From Candidatus Colwellbacteria bacterium RIFCSPLOWO2_02_FULL_44_20b (GTDB lineage Bacteria > Patescibacteriota > Minisyncoccia > UBA6257 > Colwellbacteraceae): DNA of 16,477 bases. Positions 13,116 through 16,477 of the stretch are shown one piece after another. The notes beneath the pieces are model-generated. The model worked only from the letters and a program-made list of their open reading frames with translations, did not search any database and was not told the DNA's origin. Each line of letters begins with the position of its first letter. Position 1 is the first letter of the stretch. A program made the position numbers and the translations under genes. The stretch is from contig MHIZ01000028.1 of assembly GCA_001817765.1 (NCBI GenBank), positions 1 through 16,477 of the forward strand, written 5' to 3'.

Positions 13116-13736
13116 ATGAAAATAAAAATCAAAAAGCTTCTGACAAACATATTCTGGTTATCAGTTATCAGTTTTATGATCTACGCCGCGGCGCATAACC
13201 CCGCTCAAGGTGAGATTGAAAGAAATCAGATAACCCAAACGGCTGAAGCAAAAGTAGAAAAAGATGAATGGCTTAAAGAAGCGAAGCAAAAGATTGCTGA
13301 GCCCGATAGAAAGAAACTTAACGAAACCCACCGGGTTATAACAGCATTTACTTCACGCTGGGGTGAAGCTGACAGAACGGAGTGTGAAACAGCGGCAGGT
13401 AATATCTGCAAACAATGGGACGCCGGTCGTAAATACACAATGTGTGCGACCCGAGCATTTCCCATTGGGACAATTCTTAGATTCAAGGCAGACCGCGAAA
13501 GTTTTCTCCATAAAGATTTTCCCGATGGATATATCATCTGTGAAGTGATCGATCGAAAAAACGAACGATTCCCAAACAGTATTGATATCTACTTCGGGCA
13601 CGATGGTCCTGTGTGTAGGAAAACAGTCGGGAAACCGCCAAAAGGAATGTGTCTAAACCACGACGAAGCGTTCACAATAAACTACACAACGCTTGTCGAG
13701 GCCTGGGAAGGTGATGGCCCTGTCTACTATCCCTAG
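13116..13736 (+). CDS. Exported 3D-domain (RlpA-like double-psi barrel) protein
   Basis: The protein has 206 aa. Residues 1-26 are a basic start followed by a hydrophobic segment (LLTNIFWLSVISFMIYAAA), a signal peptide or membrane anchor. A charged helical linker (about 30-70) leads to a C-terminal 3D domain (PF06725 type): ITAFTSRWGEADRTEC, AFPIGTILRF, CEVIDRKNERF and SIDIYFG. The three defining aspartates appear to be D86, D146 and D157. There are six cysteines, all in the exported part (90, 98, 110, 142, 167, 179), suggesting disulfides outside the membrane. 3D-domain proteins are generally cell-wall-associated, some with lytic transglycosylase activity, so a peptidoglycan role is inferred. 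The ATG at 13116 has GGAAGGG at 13099-13105. It has its own promoter, structured leader and terminator. Confidence 0.85.
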   Translation: MKIKIKKLLTNIFWLSVISFMIYAAAHNPAQGEIERNQITQTAEAKVEKDEWLKEAKQKIAEPDRKKLNETHRVITAFTSRWGEADRTECETAAGNICKQWDAGRKYTMCATRAFPIGTILRFKADRESFLHKDFPDGYIICEVIDRKNERFPNSIDIYFGHDGPVCRKTVGKPPKGMCLNHDEAFTINYTTLVEAWEGDGPVYYP

Positions 13737-13746
13737 TTCTTTATCG

Positions 13747-13776
13747 AACCGCCCCCTAAAAAGGGCGGTTTCTATT
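13747..13776 (+). terminator. Intrinsic terminator after the 3D-domain gene
   Basis: Perfect stem AACCGCCC (13747-13754) with GGGCGGTT (13763-13770), an eight-base A-rich loop and a following T-rich tract. It separates the 3D gene from the rplJ promoter 16 nt downstream. Confidence 0.9.
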
Positions 13777-13791
13777 TCGAAGAACACTCTC

Positions 13792-13820
13792 TTGACTGAT
13801 ACGTTACAGAATAGTATTAT
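13792..13820 (+). promoter_or_regulatory. Promoter of rplJ-rplL
   Basis: TTGACT (13792-13797), a 17-nt spacer and TATTAT (13815-13820), close to consensus in both boxes. The expected start near 13827 gives a leader of about 175 nt that holds the L10-binding RNA. Confidence 0.8.
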
Positions 13821-13865
13821 TCTTTGTAAGAAATGGCTACATAACTAATAAAACATAAGTAAGTA

Positions 13866-13940
13866 TCCGCAGACAGTGGGCAGTCGTCTAAAACGACAGA
13901 AGTCCCGCCGAGGAAATTAAGAGATTTTTCTTGCTGCGGA
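13866..13940 (+). promoter_or_regulatory. Ribosomal protein L10 leader RNA
   Basis: The layout matches the L10 leader bound by L10-L12 to autoregulate the operon. A base stem CCGCAG (13867-13872) pairs with CTGCGG (13934-13939). Inside, the GTGGG strand pairs with CCCGC, which is followed by the hallmark CGAGG, and an apical hairpin GTCGT/ACGAC closes on CTAAA. The order and the conserved CCGAGG after the pyrimidine strand support the family, as does its place directly before rplJ. Confidence 0.88.
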
Positions 13941-13961
13941 ACAACCGCGGTTTTATTTTTT
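13934..13961 (+). terminator. Attenuator-like terminator in the rplJ leader
   Basis: CTGCGG (13934-13939) pairs with CCGCGG (13945-13950; one G-T) around AACAA and is followed by an 11-nt tract with ten T. Its left strand is the same CTGCGG that closes the L10-leader base stem, so the two structures exclude each other. Confidence 0.8.
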
Positions 13962-14002
13962 CTTTACTACATATTACCCGCTACGTACTACATACTCTCA
14001 CA

Positions 14003-14683
14003 ATGAAACTCACAAAAGCCCAAAAGGTTAAGAAGGTTGAGGAAGGCACAAAAGAGCTTAAAAACAAGCAAACGCTCGTATTTGTCGATTTTAGCGGTAC
14101 AAAAGTTGAAGAGCTTAAGAGGCTTCGCCGAACGCTAACTGAGGCAAAGGCAAAGACTGAAGTCATCAAAAAACGGCTCTTAAGGATTATGCTCAAAAAC
14201 CACGGTGCCAATTATGATCCGATGCAAACAAAAGCGCAGGTAATAACAGTCTTTGGTGAGGGTGATATTTCTTCAGTTGCCGCGCCAATCTATAAGTTTT
14301 CAAAAGAACTTACTGCGAAAAATAAAAAGGAAACATTCAAGGTTGTTGGAGGATATGATTTGGTGAAAAATGTAGCGTTATCGGGCGAAGAAGTAACGGC
14401 AATCGGCAAACTTCCGTCCCGCGAGGTCTTGATCGCGCAGGTTGTTGGCACTCTTGCCGCGCCAATTCGAGCTTTCCTCTATATCTTAAGCGAGAAAGCG
14501 AAACAATCAGCACTCGTGAATAAACAAGAAACACCAAGTAACATCGAAAAAGCTGAAACACCTAAACCGGAAAAAACCGAACCTGTTGTTGAAAAAATTA
14601 CAACACCGCAAGAAACGAAAGCTGAATCGGCCGGACCAGCTCAAGCAGATGAACTAGTCGAAATACCAAAACAAACGGAGTAA
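14003..14683 (+). CDS. rplJ: Large ribosomal subunit protein L10
   Basis: Forms the base of the L7/L12 stalk and, with L12, binds the leader RNA upstream to control its own operon. The protein has 226 aa, longer than the usual 165-175. The N-terminal RNA-binding domain is clear (KAQKVKKVEEGTKELKNKQ, FVDFSGTKVEELKRLRRTL), and SREVLIAQVVGTLAAPIRAF leads to the helix that holds L12. After that helix is a tail of about 50 residues rich in Pro, Lys, Thr and Glu, probably disordered. The ATG at 14003 is chosen because MKLTKAQK is a normal L10 start; the frame is open upstream, but that part lies in the leader and terminator. rplL follows after 41 nt. Confidence 0.95.
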   Translation: MKLTKAQKVKKVEEGTKELKNKQTLVFVDFSGTKVEELKRLRRTLTEAKAKTEVIKKRLLRIMLKNHGANYDPMQTKAQVITVFGEGDISSVAAPIYKFSKELTAKNKKETFKVVGGYDLVKNVALSGEEVTAIGKLPSREVLIAQVVGTLAAPIRAFLYILSEKAKQSALVNKQETPSNIEKAETPKPEKTEPVVEKITTPQETKAESAGPAQADELVEIPKQTE

Positions 14684-14724
14684 TTAAGGAAATTCAAAGG
14701 GTCGAATAACAAACGAAAAAACCA

Positions 14725-15093
14725 ATGGAAAAATACGCAGATTTAATTTCAAAAATAGAGTCAATGTCAGTTGTAGAACTCGCCGAACTCATAAAGGTAC
14801 TTGAAGAGAAGTTTGGCGTCTCAGCGGCAATGCCGGTCGCGGCAAATGGGGGAGGAGCGGCAGGAGCGGCTGAAGAAGAAAAGACCGCATGGAATGTAAT
14901 GTTGAAGGCGAGTGGTGAACAGAAGATTGCGGTTATCAAAGTGATCCGCGAAGTAACTGGTTTAGGCCTTAAAGAAGCGAAAGATCTCGTTGATGGTGCG
15001 CCAAAAGTAGTAAAGGAAGGCTTAAAGAAAGATGAAGCGGAAGAAATGAAGAAAAAGTTCGAAGTCGCCGGCGCCACAGTAGAATTACAATAG
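14725..15093 (+). CDS. rplL: Large ribosomal subunit protein L7/L12
   Basis: Stalk protein present in several copies on L10; it recruits and stimulates translation GTPases. The protein has 122 aa, the standard length. The N-terminal dimerisation domain ([32 protein letters not shown]) is followed by a Gly/Ala hinge ([12 protein letters not shown]). The conserved C-terminal domain carries [27 protein letters not shown] and ends ATVELQ. It follows rplJ by 41 nt in an A-rich spacer without a clear Shine-Dalgarno site, and is closed by a long terminator 15 nt after the stop codon. Confidence 0.97.
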   Translation: MEKYADLISKIESMSVVELAELIKVLEEKFGVSAAMPVAANGGGAAGAAEEEKTAWNVMLKASGEQKIAVIKVIREVTGLGLKEAKDLVDGAPKVVKEGLKKDEAEEMKKKFEVAGATVELQ

Positions 15094-15108
15094 AAAATAC
15101 GAAAGTAT

Positions 15109-15176
15109 AATCAAAAAGACGCCCGAAGATCCTGAGTATAATCAAAGGATTGAACAAGGCGTCTTTTTGATTTATC
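15109..15176 (+). terminator. Long intrinsic terminator after rplL
   Basis: A perfect 15-bp stem, AATCAAAAAGACGCC (15109-15123) with its complement at 15158-15172. The 34-nt loop contains a second stem ATCCT/AGGAT. A-rich on one side and T-rich on the other, it could act in both directions. AGTATAATCAAA occurs twice, at 15105-15116 and 15135-15146. Confidence 0.85.
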
Positions 15177-15189
15177 GTGGAGTTACAAG

Positions 15190-15311
15190 CACCTTTAGCT
15201 CAGCCTCGACGTTAAAGTCGGAGTCCCGACTCCGCCGGCTGGCGGACGTCGGGATGGTAGAGTAGTCGCCTCAGGCGACAGGTCGCAGGTTTTAAAAGAG
15301 AATCGCGCGCA
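15190..15311 (+). pseudogene. Decayed tRNA with a palindromic insertion in the D-loop
   Basis: The parts of a tRNA occur in order: GCACCTT-TA-GCTCAG (15189-15203, acceptor and D-arm), then after 51 nt TGGTAGAG, an anticodon-type arm GTCGC-CTCAG-GCGAC (15265-15279; loop only 5 nt), a variable-like AGGTC, and GCAGGTT starting a T-arm that then breaks up. No AAGGTGC is found to pair with the acceptor. The interrupted D-loop, short anticodon loop and lost T-arm make it non-functional. The acceptor identity cannot be recovered. Confidence 0.55.
15204..15254 (+). repeat. GC-rich nested palindrome inserted in a tRNA relic
   Basis: A 51-nt block with several overlapping inverted repeats: CGGAGTC/GACTCCG (15219-15225 with 15228-15234), TCCCGAC/GTCGGGA (15224-15230 with 15248-15254), TCCGCC/GGCGGA (15231-15236 with 15241-15246) and CGACGT/ACGTCG (15207-15212 with 15246-15251). 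This is REP-like. GC content is well above the surroundings. Confidence 0.7.
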
Positions 15312-15349
15312 TAGCCCTGCCTGCCGGCGGGCAGGTCAGTTGGTTAGAG
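15305..15349 (+). pseudogene. Truncated tRNA 5' end split by a 20-bp palindrome
   Basis: Removing 15316-15335 leaves GCGCGCA-TA-GC joined to TCAGTTGGTTAGAG, a perfect tRNA acceptor 5' strand and D-arm. The fragment stops exactly at the first base of tRNA-Val (15350). No anticodon arm is present. Confidence 0.6.
15316..15335 (+). repeat. 20-bp GC-rich palindrome inside a tRNA D-stem
   Basis: CCTGCCTGCC against GGCGGGCAGG: a 10-bp inverted repeat with no loop and one T-G wobble. It interrupts the tRNA motif AGCTCAG between GC and TC. Confidence 0.75.
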
Positions 15350-15421
15350 GGACGTTTAGCTCAGTGGTAGAGCGCTTCGTTCACATCGAAGAGGTCACAG
15401 GTTCGATCCCTGTAACGTCCA
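15350..15421 (+). tRNA. tRNA-Val (anticodon CAC)
   Basis: Acceptor GGACGTT pairs with AACGTCC; discriminator A. The D-arm is GCTC/GAGC, anticodon stem CTTCG/CGAAG has loop TTCACAT (anticodon CAC), and the T-arm is ACAGG-TTCGATC-CCTGT. All arms are intact and CCA is not encoded. It directly abuts a truncated tRNA fragment. Confidence 0.93.
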
Positions 15422-15455
15422 CTAAAATAAAAGGTCTCTGGCTTGTCCCGTCGTA

Positions 15456-15505
15456 GTCCTGAATCAACCGAAGGACGAAGGAGGATTCGAATCCAGATGC
15501 GCGCA
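15456..15505 (+). other. Inverted repeat and tRNA 3'-like fragment after tRNA-Val
   Basis: GTCCT (15456-15460) and AGGAC (15472-15476) form an inverted repeat. GGATTCGAATCC (15483-15494) resembles a T-arm with an extra A, and TGCGCGC followed by A (15498-15505) looks like an acceptor 3' strand. That strand is fully complementary to GCGCGCA at 15305-15311. Confidence 0.4.
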
Positions 15506-15512
15506 CAAAAAA

Positions 15513-15544
15513 CAAAAGCCCCTCGTAAAGAGGGGATTTGTCTT
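15513..15544. terminator. Bidirectional terminator between tRNA-Val and a convergent gene
   Basis: CCCCTC (15519-15524) pairs with GAGGGG (15530-15535), loop GTAAA. Read on the minus strand the stem is followed by CTTTTGTTTTTT, a strong T-tract; on the plus strand by ATTTGTCTT, which is weaker. It lies 10 nt beyond the end of the minus-strand gene at 15554. Confidence 0.75.
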
Positions 15545-15553
15545 AAGCAACGC

Positions 15554-15835
15554 CTATCCCAGGCTGAATTCCTCCTGAGCCCGAAGGTGCGCGATAAGGT
15601 AAATAACGTGGGCAACCTCGGCCTTATGAAATAGTTTCCTCGACCCGGAACATCGACGCGCTTCACGAGCGGATCTATTCTTAAATCGCCTCAATCCTGG
15701 AATTCCCGAAGAATGACCAATATCTTCGAATAGGTTAAGAATCTCTCGCCGAAGCTCGAAATTCCAGCCGCGTAACAAAAAAGCCTTATGAAGCCTCTTA
15801 AGAAGACGAGCCGTTTTTGGTTCGATCTGTTGCAT
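15554..15835 (-). CDS. Small hypothetical protein
   Basis: I do not recognise the family. The protein has 93 aa and is strongly basic, with a helical N-terminal half (KTARLLKRLHKAFLLRGWNF, then LRREILNLFEDIG) and a C-terminal half with RKLFHKAEVAHVIYLIAHLRAQ. Composition is protein-like and not repetitive, no signal peptide or membrane helix is seen, and the only cysteine is in RRCSGS. Support for a real gene: the stop codon is followed after 10 nt by a hairpin whose T-tract is strong on this strand. Against it: no Shine-Dalgarno site or convincing promoter. It converges on tRNA-Val. A decayed or chance frame is still possible. Confidence 0.5.
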   Translation of the reverse strand: MQQIEPKTARLLKRLHKAFLLRGWNFELRREILNLFEDIGHSSGIPGLRRFKNRSAREARRCSGSRKLFHKAEVAHVIYLIAHLRAQEEFSLG

Positions 15836-16098
15836 ACAAATTTTCTAAGAACAAATAAATGGGGCAACTCTCATATTTTATTGATGAAAATATATGAGCC
15901 ACCCGACCTTTATGGTGTTTATCTATCACAATGTCAGAAAAAGTGTCAATTTTCAGGATATGTAGTGAGTCTCTAAAATGAGCAAAACGACTGTCGCAAA
16001 ACGAGAGTCACTTTTTGAGTTTTCCACAATTGCGGGAGTGGTGAGTGTGGTATATGGTAATAGCAGAGTTTCGAAACTTCGAAACTAAAATCAAAGAA
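15836..16098. other. Repeat-rich spacer between divergent small genes
   Basis: No convincing gene is seen. It contains an AT-rich inverted repeat (15870-15898, CTCATAT against ATATGAG), a 10-bp stem with one mismatch (15964-15973 with 16003-16012) followed by a T-run, a 14-bp tandem repeat (15982-15995 and 15996-16009, 12 of 14 identical), and GTTTCGAAAC (16068-16077) followed at once by TTCGAAAC. A weak promoter (TTGCGG 16030, TATGGT 16053) could serve the next gene. Confidence 0.6.
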
Positions 16099-16477
16099 AT
16101 GAAAACAAAAACACTTATCGTTGTAACACTTATAGGACTGCTTGTTGGGTTCGCCTTTGGTCAATGGGCTGTAAACATAATCCCACGTGAAACATCCAAT
16201 AACACTTCAGTTCAAAGTGAAAATGGAAAAGTTAGCGTTATGGTTGACTATGGAAATGGAAAGATAAATGTTTATACGGGCAATATTGAAAAAGAAGACG
16301 AGACACTTTTTGAACTCACACAAAACATCGCAGAAAAAAACGAAGTTGGGTTTGAATATACCGAATTTCCAGATCTCGGCGTTTTAATTGAAAAAATAGG
16401 CACTGAAAAGAACGGTACAGACCAAAAATATTGGCAATATTGGGCAAATAACGAATACGCGAAAGTCGGCGCGGATA
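16099..16477 (+). CDS. Membrane-anchored DUF4430-domain protein (3' end cut by window edge)
   Basis: 126 codons are visible and the frame is open at the window edge. Residues 1-28 are a signal peptide or anchor (KTKTLIVVTLIGLLVGFAFG). After a polar linker, the rest matches the DUF4430 (transcobalamin-like C-terminal) fold: VSVMVDYGNGKINVYTGNI, then DETLFELTQNIAEKN, FPDLGVLIEKIG, and the hallmark KYWQYWANNEYAKVGAD at the edge. The family is extracellular or surface-exposed; its ligand in bacteria is not established. The ATG at 16099 has only A-rich sequence upstream and no strong Shine-Dalgarno site. About 10-20 residues of the domain are probably missing. Confidence 0.85.
   Translation, partial: MKTKTLIVVTLIGLLVGFAFGQWAVNIIPRETSNNTSVQSENGKVSVMVDYGNGKINVYTGNIEKEDETLFELTQNIAEKNEVGFEYTEFPDLGVLIEKIGTEKNGTDQKYWQYWANNEYAKVGAD

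Noticed and set aside
13931..14002. 24-residue N-terminal extension of L10
   Set aside because: It would translate the leader terminator; the internal MKLTKAQK is the normal start.
15265..15279. TCA in the anticodon-like arm as a UGA-decoding tRNA
   Set aside because: The loop has five bases, no U33 fits, the acceptor and T-arm are broken, and TGA is a normal stop codon in rnhB, rnc and smc.
15443..15634. Plus-strand frame of 63 codons after tRNA-Val
   Set aside because: It crosses the tRNA-like fragment, the inverted repeat and the bidirectional terminator; the product is low-complexity and basic.
15361..15666. Minus-strand frame with a RYRDRTCDLFDVNEAL-like product
   Set aside because: It is the reverse translation of tRNA-Val and its flank.
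15982..16009. Possible CRISPR-like or iteron array
   Set aside because: Only two imperfect 14-bp copies in direct contact, with no spacers and no cas or replication genes nearby.

Overview
The window looks like part of a small, streamlined bacterial chromosome of the Candidate Phyla Radiation (Patescibacteria, Parcubacteria-like). This is inferred from several traits seen together: a threonyl-tRNA synthetase without a TGS domain, a half-length EF-Ts, a roughly 700-residue SMC with no recognisable hinge, an S2-EF-Ts pair followed by a small membrane protein, few Shine-Dalgarno sequences, very short leaders in front of several genes, and GC-rich palindromic elements next to tRNA genes. TGA is used as a stop codon (rnhB, rnc, smc), so the code is 11 and not the UGA-glycine code of Gracilibacteria and Absconditabacteria.

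Layout, left half. A leftward unit holds dnaE (DNA polymerase III alpha) and an overlapping thrS that runs to the left edge. Divergent from dnaE across only 64 bp is rnhB (RNase HII). A rightward cluster follows: rpmF (L32), nusB, rnc (RNase III) and a short smc, with spacings of 3 nt, a 1-nt overlap and a 20-nt overlap. Next is rpsP (S16) with khpA (KH-domain protein), closed by a clear intrinsic terminator. Then come trmD and, behind its own promoter, rpsB (S2), tsf (EF-Ts) and a 105-aa single-pass membrane protein.

Layout, right half. Three tRNA genes (Tyr-GUA, Thr-UGU, Thr-GGU) lead into a 58-codon rpmG (L33). A promoter followed at once by three hairpins precedes a secreted 3D-domain (RlpA-like fold) protein that ends in a terminator. 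An rplJ-rplL operon follows, with a promoter, an L10-leader RNA and an attenuator-like terminator. After the rplL terminator there is a degraded tRNA area invaded by GC-rich palindromes around an intact tRNA-Val (CAC), a convergent small hypothetical gene, a repeat-rich spacer and the start of a membrane-anchored DUF4430 protein that runs off the right edge.

Functionally this is mostly core information processing: translation (L32, S16, S2, EF-Ts, L33, L10, L7/L12, tRNAs, ThrRS, TrmD), RNA processing and transcription (RNase III, NusB, KhpA), and replication or chromosome maintenance (DnaE, RNase HII, SMC). Two exported proteins are interspersed. No phage, CRISPR array or insertion-sequence transposase was seen. 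The most unusual parts are the palindrome-invaded tRNA relics at 15189-15505, the hinge-less cysteine-free SMC, the L10 leader whose base stem competes with a terminator, the structured leader of the 3D gene, and a repeated 9-nt spacing between -10 box and start codon that suggests leaderless transcription.
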